In this document: piece after piece, positions 7,402-15,813 of the stretch
How the letters are laid out: each line of letters begins with the position of its first letter
Numbering within the stretch: position 1 is the first letter of the stretch
Origin: Candidatus Thermochlorobacteriaceae bacterium
Lineage (GTDB): Bacteria; Bacteroidota; Chlorobiia; Chlorobiales; Thermochlorobacteraceae
Direction: 5' to 3'
Assembly: GCA_029263855.1 (NCBI GenBank)
Contig: JAJUFC010000014.1
Coordinates: 1-64,000, forward strand
DNA: 64,000 nt
The notes under the pieces: model-generated
What the model was told of the DNA's origin: nothing
Seen by the model: the letters and a program-made list of their open reading frames with translations, nothing else
The model's database searches: none
Position numbers and translations under genes: made by a program

Positions 7402-9801
7402 ATGTCTAAAAAGAAGCATCATGAGAAAAATCACCATCGAGGCTCGAGGCGTAGACGCGATTTTCCCCGTCCTGACGATATGGAGCGCGTAACGGAGTTT
7501 TTAATCCGTCAAGGTGAAAAATCTGTCGCGGCGGAAATTCTCAATTTTCTTTCGGAGAACGAAGGCAATCGCTATCGCTCTCGCGCCCTTGCCAGCGCAC
7601 TTGGCTACGAAAGCGACGACGATGTGCCCGGCTTTTGGTATGTTTTGCATCGCCTCCACGAAGCAGGAAGCGTTGATAAGGATAACGACCGAAATTACTT
7701 CGCCCCTTCTGCCGATACTCCGCCCTCTGAAATCATTGAGCGGCGCGTTCAAACTGCTGTTTATCCCAAGCGCGATGCCGTTGAGCATTTCAAAGCCGAA
7801 CAAAAAAAGCCGAAATACGAACTCGGCAAATCCTACACTGGCAAACTTCGCACGCACCCTAACGGCTTTGGCTTTGTTACGGTTGAAGGCTACGACGACG
7901 ATGTGTTCATTCAAGCCGAGCACATCAAACAAGCTCTTGACGGCGATGTCGTTACGATTCAGATTACAAATTCGCCTTACGACGACTCCAAGCCGCGCAA
8001 CACTTGGTCGAAACGCTTTGAAGGCAAAATCACAGAGGTTGTCGAGCGCACGCGCACGGAACTCGTTGGCACGCTCAAGCGCACAAATCGCACTTTCAAA
8101 TTCATTCCCGATGAATCCAACATCTTGCCCGACATCACGATTAAGCAAAAAGACATCGGCAAGGCAAGCGAAGGCGATAAGGTCGTCATTCACAAACTCA
8201 AATTCGATTCTGATACCTCGCTTTCGGCGAAGGTGAAAGAAGTTCTCGGAAAAGCAGGCGACTCGCGTGCCGAAATCGCGGCGATTGCTCGCTCACACGG
8301 TATTGACGCCACCTTTCCGAAAGCCGTTGTCGAAGAAGCCAATCGCTTTTCTGAAAAAATCTCAAGGGAAGAATTAGCATCGCGTCTTGATTTTCGGCAG
8401 AAGGTCGTCTTCACGATTGACCCCTTCGATGCAAAAGATTTTGACGACGCGCTCTCGATTGAACGCATCGACAATGGGGATTTCATCGTCGGTGTTCACA
8501 TTGCCGACGTCTCGCACTTCGTCCGCGAAGGCACAAATCTCGATGAAGAAGCGCAGAAGCGTTCTACATCGGTCTATCTCGTCGATCGTGTGATTCCAAT
8601 GCTTCCCTCCAATCTCTCCGAAAACATTTGCAGTTTGAACCCAAATGTCGACCGTCTCGCTTACTCGGTCATTTTCAGGCTCAACGAACTTGCCGAAGTG
8701 CAGGATTATCAAATCGCGAAGACCGTCATTCACTCTCACCGCCGATTCACTTACGAAGAGGCGCAAACCGTTATTGAAACAGGCAAAGGTGATTACAGCG
8801 AAGAAATTTTAACGCTCAATCAATTAGCCAAACACCTCACCAAAGCCCGCATGAACAATGGCGCGATTGATTTCGATACCGAAGAAGTTAAGTTCAAACT
8901 CGATGCAAATGGCAAGCCGATTCAGGTCATCAAAAAACTTCGTCTTGATAGCCACCGCTTGATTGAAGAGTTCATGCTTCTCGCCAATAAAACCGTCGCC
9001 AAACATATCGCAACGCATTTTCAAACGGAAGAATTAGGCTATCCGAGCATTTATCGCGTTCACGATTCGCCCTTGCCTGAAAAAATCAAATTGCTTTCAG
9101 AGTTTGTCAGAAAATTGGGCTTCAAGTTGGAACTGAAAAAGAATGCGCTCAACAACGACACCGCTTCCTCGCACGCGCTCAAAAAATTGCTTCAAGATGT
9201 GAAAGGCTCGCCCGCCGAAGTGCTCGTCAGCGAGATTGCCTTGCGCTCCATGGCGAAAGCCGTTTATTCCGACAAAAATATCGGGCACTACGGATTGGCG
9301 TTTGACTACTATTTGCATTTTACATCGCCGATTCGTCGCTACCCCGACCTCATCACGCACCGTTTGCTTTTTGAGTATGAAAATTTGCGTGCTCAAAACA
9401 AAAAAATGCGTCAAACGCGACTCAAAAAACTTTCAACCCTCATTCCTGCCATTTGCGACCACGCCAGCTCGCAAGAACGCATGGCAACCGAAGCCGAGCG
9501 CGATTCCATCAAACTCAAACAAGTCGAATACATTTCCGAACATATTGGCAACATCTATGGCGGCGTGATTTCAGGCGTAACCGAATTTGGAATCTATGTG
9601 CGCATTGATGACTTGAACGTGGAAGGATTAGTTCATATCAAGAACTTGCAAGACGATTACTATGAATTTGACGAGCGTAGCTACGCCTTAATCGGCAAAC
9701 GCACGCATCGCAAGTTGCAACTCGGCAAGCGCGTGAAAATCAAAGTCCACAGCGTTGATACGCGCCGCCGCACGATTGATTTTCTTTTGGTGAATGGGTA
9801 A
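7402..9801 (+). CDS. rnr: Ribonuclease R
   Basis: This 799-residue 3'-5' exoribonuclease degrades structured RNA in the cytoplasm. A basic, His/Arg-rich N-terminus is followed by a winged-helix region (about 25-105), a cold-shock domain with GFGFVTVEGYDDDVFI (about 138-190), the RNB catalytic domain (about 328-660) and a C-terminal S1 domain (about 710-797). The RNB motif IDPFDAKDFDDALS (339-352) supplies the metal-binding aspartates, and HFTSPIRRYPDL is the conserved downstream motif. Length and domain order are normal for bacterial RNase R. Confidence 0.97.
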   Translation: MSKKKHHEKNHHRGSRRRRDFPRPDDMERVTEFLIRQGEKSVAAEILNFLSENEGNRYRSRALASALGYESDDDVPGFWYVLHRLHEAGSVDKDNDRNYFAPSADTPPSEIIERRVQTAVYPKRDAVEHFKAEQKKPKYELGKSYTGKLRTHPNGFGFVTVEGYDDDVFIQAEHIKQALDGDVVTIQITNSPYDDSKPRNTWSKRFEGKITEVVERTRTELVGTLKRTNRTFKFIPDESNILPDITIKQKDIGKASEGDKVVIHKLKFDSDTSLSAKVKEVLGKAGDSRAEIAAIARSHGIDATFPKAVVEEANRFSEKISREELASRLDFRQKVVFTIDPFDAKDFDDALSIERIDNGDFIVGVHIADVSHFVREGTNLDEEAQKRSTSVYLVDRVIPMLPSNLSENICSLNPNVDRLAYSVIFRLNELAEVQDYQIAKTVIHSHRRFTYEEAQTVIETGKGDYSEEILTLNQLAKHLTKARMNNGAIDFDTEEVKFKLDANGKPIQVIKKLRLDSHRLIEEFMLLANKTVAKHIATHFQTEELGYPSIYRVHDSPLPEKIKLLSEFVRKLGFKLELKKNALNNDTASSHALKKLLQDVKGSPAEVLVSEIALRSMAKAVYSDKNIGHYGLAFDYYLHFTSPIRRYPDLITHRLLFEYENLRAQNKKMRQTRLKKLSTLIPAICDHASSQERMATEAERDSIKLKQVEYISEHIGNIYGGVISGVTEFGIYVRIDDLNVEGLVHIKNLQDDYYEFDERSYALIGKRTHRKLQLGKRVKIKVHSVDTRRRTIDFLLVNG

Positions 9802-9840
9802 GCATTTTTGGGGCGAGCATTTTTTTAATTAGATACTCTA

Positions 9841-11160
9841 TCACGCATTTCTATCGCAAAGCATTTTCACCACTTCGGCGAGTTTGTTAGCGGCTTCTCG
9901 ACGTGTATATTTTTTTATGGCATCCGCATTTCCCTGCCAGAGTTTTTCGCTGTTCCAGAACGTCTGATAGTAATGAAGCACTGCCGATTCTATTTCAGAG
10001 AGATTGCGAAAACTTGCGACAATTCCCGCATTGGTTTCGCGAATGAGCGAGGCAATCGCCCCTTCTAATGCTAATGTAATAATCGGGCGTGAAGTGCCGA
10101 TATATTCATAGACTTTTCCCGGCACAATTTCTTCACTTCCTTCTGCATCATCAACCACTAAGAGAAGCGCGTCCGATTTTAGGAGTTCCTTCACACTTTC
10201 AGCATGCGGCATATACGATTTCACTTCTACTGTGCCGTAAAGCCCTTCATCTTCAAAGAGCGGAAGCAAATTTGCGCCGAAGCGTCCGATAAATTTTAAT
10301 TTAATTTTTCTCGGGTCGACTTTCCCTTGCGCAATCAGCGATTTAACTGCATCAAGAAACGGTTTCGGCGAGCGTTTTCCATACATTGAGCCTGTATAGG
10401 TAATCGTAAATCGGTCGTTTCTCGGAAATGTGAGCAGGGGAATATCGGCGTCATCGAATCCGTTTTCGATATGAATGATTTTAGAGGCGTCAATATCGGG
10501 ATATTTTTTTTGAAAATCTTTTCCGATGCCTTTCCAAGCGACTTCCATCTTGTCGCATTGTTCATAGACGCTTCGTTCCAAATAGGTATCTATTTTCTTT
10601 GCTAATCCGTAGCGAACAGGCGTTGAGAGAAATCCCGTCCAAGGGTCGCGAAAGCCCGCAATCCATGGAAGGCGTGTTTTTTTTGCAAGCGATTTTGCGA
10701 TAAGCGCGGTTGTATAAGGCGGCGAGGAGGAATAAAGGCAATCTATTTTTTCTTCGGCGATAATTTTTAGTGCTTGCGCTCTTGCAACGGGAAGCCAGCC
10801 AATTCGCGCATCAGGGATAAAGAAATTACTTCTAACAAATTCCGCCGCGTGTTCGGATAAGGTTCGTTTTTCGCCCGGCTTTGGAATGTTATTGACGTCG
10901 ACGGGCGCGTCGGGCGGCTTGCCTGTGAGTTTACGATAGAGCGCGTAAGGCTCAAAAATTTTGGTGCGATAGACTTTTGTCGTAGCAGGCACATCGCTCA
11001 TCAGCGATTCATCGCGCGTTGGAAAGTCTCCATCTTGAACGGTCAATACGACGGGTTCAATATCAAATTCACGAAGATATTTGACGAACTTCAAAACGCG
11101 CTGAACACCCGCCCCGCCTGACGGTGGAAAGTAATATGTAATGACAAGCAGTTTTTTCAA
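9841..11160 (-). CDS. Family 4-type glycosyltransferase
   Basis: This 439-residue glycosyltransferase has the GT-B fold. The N-terminal half begins with YYFPPSGGAGVQR, an acceptor-side loop seen in group 1 transferases. The C-terminal half has FTITYTGSMYG and a nucleotide-sugar region near VPGKVYEYIGTSRPII, with Glu/Tyr positions usual for the family. It probably adds a sugar to an envelope glycan; donor and acceptor are unknown. The start is a TTG at 11160, since no ATG lies upstream in frame. The gene follows scpA by 22 bp and lies far from the main polysaccharide operon. A 39-bp T-rich gap separates its 3' end from the convergent rnr. Confidence 0.85.
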   Translation of the reverse strand: MKKLLVITYYFPPSGGAGVQRVLKFVKYLREFDIEPVVLTVQDGDFPTRDESLMSDVPATTKVYRTKIFEPYALYRKLTGKPPDAPVDVNNIPKPGEKRTLSEHAAEFVRSNFFIPDARIGWLPVARAQALKIIAEEKIDCLYSSSPPYTTALIAKSLAKKTRLPWIAGFRDPWTGFLSTPVRYGLAKKIDTYLERSVYEQCDKMEVAWKGIGKDFQKKYPDIDASKIIHIENGFDDADIPLLTFPRNDRFTITYTGSMYGKRSPKPFLDAVKSLIAQGKVDPRKIKLKFIGRFGANLLPLFEDEGLYGTVEVKSYMPHAESVKELLKSDALLLVVDDAEGSEEIVPGKVYEYIGTSRPIITLALEGAIASLIRETNAGIVASFRNLSEIESAVLHYYQTFWNSEKLWQGNADAIKKYTRREAANKLAEVVKMLCDRNA

Positions 11161-11182
11161 GAAAGGAAATACGCTCTAATTT

Positions 11183-11896
11183 CTATGTATTGGCTTTCGT
11201 GAGCCAAAAATCGCTGTAATCTTCTCGAACAATGATATTCACCAATCGCATTTTTGCCATTTCTAAAATCGCTAAAAAGGTAACCACTATCGTAATACGT
11301 TCGGTGAACTCTGCAACGGTTTTAATAAACGAAACTTGAATCTGCTCGTCTAATTTTTTGAGCAGAAATTCGGTTTGCTGTTCAATCGTAACGGGAATTT
11401 TTTTGATTTCGTGAACGGTAATTTTCGGCATATTTTTCATTGCCAGTTGGTAGGCACGAATTAAATCGAAGAGGGTTGGGCGTTTAGTTTCATCTTCAAT
11501 TTCAGTTGCTTCGATATGTTCAAACGTAAGTCGAGGAAAGAGTTGCCTGCGGTCTTCTTCCAAGAGTTGCATGCCGAGCGAAACTTCCTTGAATCGTTTA
11601 TACTCTAAGAGTTTCTGAACGAGTTCGGTGCGCGGGTCAAATTCATCTAATTCTCCTGCGGGCATTTCAGGGCGAGGAAGGAGCATCTTGGCTTTAATGC
11701 TCATTAAAACCGATGCCATGTAAATAAAATCTGCCGCCACTTCAAGATTTAATTCCTGCATCGCGTCGAGATATTCCATAAAATTTTTCGTGATGTGGGC
11801 GATGGGAATATCATAGATGTCGAGTTCGTCGCGCTTAATAAAAAACAAAAGAAGGTCTAGCGGACCTTCAAATTCGCTCAAAGAAATTCGATACAT
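11183..11896 (-). CDS. scpA: Segregation and condensation protein A
   Basis: This 237-residue kleisin subunit of the SMC-ScpAB condensin organises and separates chromosomes. It begins with the typical ScpA N-terminus (SEFEGPLDLLLFFIKRDELDIYDIPIAHIT), which binds the SMC neck, and keeps the MASVLMSIKAKMLLPRP segment. The C-terminal winged-helix that contacts the SMC head follows. It lies 22 bp downstream of the response-regulator gene on the same strand. No scpB or smc is in the window. Confidence 0.95.
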   Translation of the reverse strand: MYRISLSEFEGPLDLLLFFIKRDELDIYDIPIAHITKNFMEYLDAMQELNLEVAADFIYMASVLMSIKAKMLLPRPEMPAGELDEFDPRTELVQKLLEYKRFKEVSLGMQLLEEDRRQLFPRLTFEHIEATEIEDETKRPTLFDLIRAYQLAMKNMPKITVHEIKKIPVTIEQQTEFLLKKLDEQIQVSFIKTVAEFTERITIVVTFLAILEMAKMRLVNIIVREDYSDFWLTKANT

Positions 11897-11918
11897 TTAG
11901 AGCTAAAAATTAAGATGA

Positions 11919-12914
11919 TTATCCGCCGAAAAGTTTTTTAGCGGAGCGGAGTTTATCGCGCCACCAGTTCGTTTTTTCGCTTACTTCTTTTTCTACAAGT
12001 TGCGGCGCGACTTCTTTTGCCACGTAAGCCACATTTTTCAGCGGTTGCGTGCGATAAGTGCGGGCGCGATTCATTGCCGACTGAATGGTTTTATCTAAAT
12101 CTTCAACGGCGCACGGTTTAACGTGATAGCGATAGACTTGAAACTCGTTGATAGATTTAATTGCTAAAAGCGCGTCGCGCACTTGGGTGAGCAAAATGAT
12201 GACGATATTCGGATACTCTTGTTTGACGGCGTGTAAAAAGTCAATACCGTCTTCGCTGTTCAAATTCAGGTCGGTGAGCATCACATAAACTTCGTGCTTT
12301 GAAAGTTGGTCGAAGGCTTCTGTGATAGAAGACGCGGGATAGGTTTGATATTTTTTTCCGAAAACCTGCATCATCGTATTGAGTTGCTCTTTGTTGAACT
12401 CGACAATGAGCAAGCCTTCTTTTTGATTGCCTGCAACAGGCGGTGCGACCTCTTCCTCTTGCTCAACAATTTCGGCAGGCTCTGCGCCGCTTGTGCGCAT
12501 GATGTCGGCTTTGCTCGGATAAAGTTGCCCGACTTTCTGCGCGATATCGACGGCGGCACCGACCGTATCGCGAAGTTGGTCAATTTTCCACGGCTTTGTG
12601 AGAAATCGGAAAACTTCGCCCGAGTTGACGGAGTTCATAATCGCGTCAAGGTCGCTGTATCCTGTCAGCAAAATGCGAATGGTGCTTGGGCTGATGGTTT
12701 TAATGACGCGCAGAACTTCGTGACCGAGCATGCCAGGCATGCGTTGGTCGGAAAGAACTACGTGAATGTGGTTTTGTCGGACAATTTCAATCGCGTCTTT
12801 GCCGTTTGTCGCGGTGAAGATATTGTATTGCCGACGAAATGTTGCCGAAAGTGATTGAAGCACAAGCGGTTCGTCGTCAACGAGCAAGATGTTGATGTTG
12901 GATTCAGTCGCCAT
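11919..12914 (-). CDS. Response regulator with two receiver domains and no output domain
   Basis: The product has 331 residues. Receiver 1 (about 7-125) is canonical: an acidic start (LLVDDEP), phosphoacceptor Asp56 in LSDQRMPG, a Thr near 84 and Lys107 in LTKPW. This form often precedes HD-GYP or other effector domains, but none follows. After an acidic linker, receiver 2 (about 167-285) keeps Asp215 (TDLNL) and Lys266 (VKPC). Its first strand reads LLIVEFN, so the Asp/Glu metal-binding pair is missing. The C-terminal ~45 residues are basic and of unknown role. The gene lies 35 bp after the histidine kinase gene, its likely partner. Confidence 0.88.
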   Translation of the reverse strand: MATESNINILLVDDEPLVLQSLSATFRRQYNIFTATNGKDAIEIVRQNHIHVVLSDQRMPGMLGHEVLRVIKTISPSTIRILLTGYSDLDAIMNSVNSGEVFRFLTKPWKIDQLRDTVGAAVDIAQKVGQLYPSKADIMRTSGAEPAEIVEQEEEVAPPVAGNQKEGLLIVEFNKEQLNTMMQVFGKKYQTYPASSITEAFDQLSKHEVYVMLTDLNLNSEDGIDFLHAVKQEYPNIVIILLTQVRDALLAIKSINEFQVYRYHVKPCAVEDLDKTIQSAMNRARTYRTQPLKNVAYVAKEVAPQLVEKEVSEKTNWWRDKLRSAKKLFGG

Positions 12915-12949
12915 AATTCGTTGAAATTCAGTTTGTTTTGGGATTCGGT

Positions 12950-14557
12950 TTAGTTCAATGCGGGTGCGCTTTCGCTGAACACTTTATCTGCTTTTTCTTG
13001 TTTACCTTGCATCGGTAAATAAATAAAGAAATCTGTTCCGTGTCCTACTTTGCTTTTAACGGTGATTCTGCCGTTGTGTCCTTCTTCGATAATTTTCTTG
13101 GAGATGGAAAGTCCCAGTCCTGTGCCTTTGCCGACGGGCTTGGTTGTAAAGAACGGGTCAAAAATTTTATTAATGACTTCCTGTGGAATGCCTTTACCGT
13201 TATCGGAAATTTGAACGACGGCTTCATTTTTTTCAACAAATGTTTTCAGCCGCAAAGTGCCCTCGCCTTTTTCTTCGCAAGCGTGTGCCGCGTTTGTGAT
13301 GATATTCAAAAATACTTGATTGAGCTGAGCGGGCGCACAGACAATATCGGGAATTTTTCCGTAATCCTTCACGACCGTCATGTGTCGCTTCAAAATGTGA
13401 TTGGCAATCACCAATGTGGAATCTAAGCATTGATTGAGGTTGGCAAGTTGCGTTGCAGTTTGGTCTAAGCGTGAGAAGTTGCGCAAGTTGACAATCAACT
13501 CTTGAATTCGGTCTAATCCTTCAAGCGAGTTCGTAATCATCATCGCGTTTTCATCGACGAGACCGATTTTCTCAATGCTCTTCAATTTTTCAAGCGTCTG
13601 CGGAATTTGCCTCTCGACCTCGCTGTAATTTCCTGCAACTAAACTTTTCAAGACGGTTGCGCTTGCAACAACAGCATCTTGAAACTCGCGGTCGTTTTCG
13701 CGGATAATCTCGATGTTGTTTCTCACAAACCCAAGCGGCGTGTTCATTTCATGCGCAAGTCCCGCGACCATTTGACCAAGCGACGCCATTTTCTCGTTCT
13801 GAATCAACTGCCCTTGCGACTCTTGAATAATTTTAGCCTGTTTTCGAAGTGAAATCGTCAAACGGACAGCCATGCCGATAAAAACGAGAATGCTCACAAC
13901 GAGTGCGGCGACTTGTGCGAATTGCAGGTTCTTAATTTTTTCGGTTGAAAGTTCGCCCAAGCGCACGATGAAGTCGCGGTTGCTGGCAAGAATCAGTTCA
14001 TCGTTTTGAATGGCGAAGTCAATGGCTTTTTCGAGTTGCGTCGGGTCAATTTGTCTGGGGTTTTGCGTTTTTTCGGCAAGGTCAATCAGCACGCCGCGCG
14101 ATTCTGTCCATTTTTGAATTTCCTTTTCAATCGTCGCGCGCGCTCTTGGATTTGTAACAGGCGCGATTTCAAACTCCGAGCCTTCTAACATAATCACGCC
14201 GCCTTTATTGAGCGCGGCAATCGTTGAATCGAAAATAGAGATGGCTTTTTTGTAATTAAAGAACGCGGTATCGAGTTGAGCAGATTTTTCAGCAATTTGT
14301 TCGACTTGGATGGAGTCAATGATAGAAAGTTCTGCTAATCGCTCTTGCGTTCGGATTAGGTTGCGGTAAGCGCGTTGCCAATACTCAGATTGCTTTGTTG
14401 CGCAGAAAACCTGTTCGGAATCGCGCTGGCTATCGCGAGAAATGATGATGTTAAGCACGAAGACGGAAGCGACGAGGGCAAGAAATATCGTTCCAAAAAC
14501 AATCAGTTCGACAAAGCGAAACCCCGCCTGTTGTTCTTTTGTTTTGTTTTCAGCCAT
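12950..14557 (-). CDS. Membrane-bound sensor histidine kinase
   Basis: The product has 535 residues. One transmembrane segment lies at about 17-39 and another at about 213-235, flanking a helical periplasmic domain of ~170 residues. There is no obvious HAMP or PAS domain; the second helix leads through a coiled coil into the HisKA domain. The phosphoacceptor is His269 in AGLAHEMNTPLGF. The catalytic domain has an N-box (FLNIITNAAHA, 416-426), a G1 box DNGKGIP (452-458), an F-box DPFFTTKP and a G2 box GKGTGLGLSI. This arrangement is common in kinases that phosphorylate receiver-only regulators. The gene heads the kinase, regulator, scpA and glycosyltransferase run. The stimulus is unknown. Confidence 0.93.
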   Translation of the reverse strand: MAENKTKEQQAGFRFVELIVFGTIFLALVASVFVLNIIISRDSQRDSEQVFCATKQSEYWQRAYRNLIRTQERLAELSIIDSIQVEQIAEKSAQLDTAFFNYKKAISIFDSTIAALNKGGVIMLEGSEFEIAPVTNPRARATIEKEIQKWTESRGVLIDLAEKTQNPRQIDPTQLEKAIDFAIQNDELILASNRDFIVRLGELSTEKIKNLQFAQVAALVVSILVFIGMAVRLTISLRKQAKIIQESQGQLIQNEKMASLGQMVAGLAHEMNTPLGFVRNNIEIIRENDREFQDAVVASATVLKSLVAGNYSEVERQIPQTLEKLKSIEKIGLVDENAMMITNSLEGLDRIQELIVNLRNFSRLDQTATQLANLNQCLDSTLVIANHILKRHMTVVKDYGKIPDIVCAPAQLNQVFLNIITNAAHACEEKGEGTLRLKTFVEKNEAVVQISDNGKGIPQEVINKIFDPFFTTKPVGKGTGLGLSISKKIIEEGHNGRITVKSKVGHGTDFFIYLPMQGKQEKADKVFSESAPALN

Positions 14558-14575
14558 AATTATCGCAAGTGTGTT

Positions 14576-14604
14576 TTGTTATGTTTTAAGTTCAGGTCAG
14601 TCAA
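14576..14604 (-). promoter_or_regulatory. Candidate promoter for the histidine kinase operon
   Basis: On the complement, TTGACT (14599-14604), a 17-nt spacer and TAACAA (14576-14581) resemble a sigma-70 promoter ending 19 nt before the kinase ATG. The 258-bp gap 14558-14815 also holds a 7-bp inverted repeat, TTGCAAC (14686-14692) and GTTGCAA (14712-14718), whose role is unknown; no small gene was seen there. Confidence 0.4.
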
Positions 14605-14815
14605 ATTGAGTTTGAATCAACATTTCAATTCTTCACACGCCTAAACTGGCAAGCCTGAAACAGGACAACTTTCGGAAAACACAAATTGCAACGAGTTGGA
14701 GGGTGTCAGCAGTTGCAAGAATTTCAGCGAATATAAGCAACTTCACATATTTGATTCAATATGCGACATGTAAAGAAATTGTCATTGCGCTGTTAAGCGT
14801 TTCCATCGGCTTATC

Positions 14816-15754
14816 TCACTTGTTTTTGGCGAGCACGTCTCTCAATGCGCCTTCCAGCGTCGGATATTTGAACGAGAATCCTAACTCCAACGTGCGTTTC
14901 GGCACAACGCGCTGTCCTTCTGCAATCACGCCCGCCGCTTCTCCGAAAAGAAGTTCGAGCGCGGCTTTCGGCACAGGAAATAACGACGGACGAGAAAGAA
15001 TTTTTCCAAGCGTTTGCGCAAATTCTTGCATTTGAACAGGATTTGGCGCGACCGCGTTCAGCGCGCCTGTTGCCTTTTCGTTATCAATGGCAAAAAGATA
15101 AAGCCCCACTTGGTCGTCGATGTGAATCCACGAAACCCACTGCTTGCCGCTTCCAATCGGACCGCCGGCAAAGAGTTTGAACGGCGTAAGCATTTTCTCC
15201 AATGCGCCGCCTTTGGTCGAGAGCACCACGCCCGTTCTTACAGCAACGGCGCGCGCGCCCGCTTTTTCTGCCGCAAAGGCTTCATTTTCCCAATCAATAC
15301 AAACTTTTGCAAGGAAATCGTTTGCAGGCGGCGCGTTTTCGTCCAATATCGGCACGTTCATGTCATAGCCTTGATTGCCGTAGTAGCCAACGCCCGACGC
15401 CGTGATAAAAACTTTCGGCTTCGTCCCTGATTGCGCGATAGCACGAACGAGATTGCGCGTGCTGACGATTCGGCTGTCGTAAATCTCTTTTTTGTAATCG
15501 TCGTTCCAGCGTGCGGCGACGGGCACTCCCGCAAGGTGAATGACCGCATCGGCTGACGCAAGTGCGCACGTCCATTCGCCGCTTTCGCTCATCGCGTCCC
15601 ACTTGTAGTAGCCCGCAAGATTTGGCAGTTCCGATTTGGCTTTTTCAAGATTGCGAACCAGTAAAAGAACCTTATCGCCGCGTTGTGTTAAGGCGCTAAC
15701 AAGGGCTTTTCCAATTAAACCTGTTCCCCCCGTTAAGGCAACCGTTTTAGACAT
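14816..15754 (-). CDS. TIGR01777-type NAD-dependent epimerase/dehydratase (YfcH-like)
   Basis: This 312-residue extended short-chain dehydrogenase has the nucleotide loop TGGTGLIGKALVSAL at the N-terminus and a YYG segment (SGVGYYGNQG) in the catalytic position. A C-terminal DUF1731 part (LLFGEAAGVIAEGQRVVPKRT) is characteristic of the YfcH/SulA-like family. The substrate is not known for most of this family. The gene lies 59 bp downstream of the TonB receptor gene and could share its transcript. Length is normal. Confidence 0.9.
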   Translation of the reverse strand: MSKTVALTGGTGLIGKALVSALTQRGDKVLLLVRNLEKAKSELPNLAGYYKWDAMSESGEWTCALASADAVIHLAGVPVAARWNDDYKKEIYDSRIVSTRNLVRAIAQSGTKPKVFITASGVGYYGNQGYDMNVPILDENAPPANDFLAKVCIDWENEAFAAEKAGARAVAVRTGVVLSTKGGALEKMLTPFKLFAGGPIGSGKQWVSWIHIDDQVGLYLFAIDNEKATGALNAVAPNPVQMQEFAQTLGKILSRPSLFPVPKAALELLFGEAAGVIAEGQRVVPKRTLELGFSFKYPTLEGALRDVLAKNK

Positions 15755-15813
15755 TTGTATTTGGCTATGATTTTGCCCTTAAACCCGCACTGCCTTTGAT
15801 TCGTTTTTCGCGC

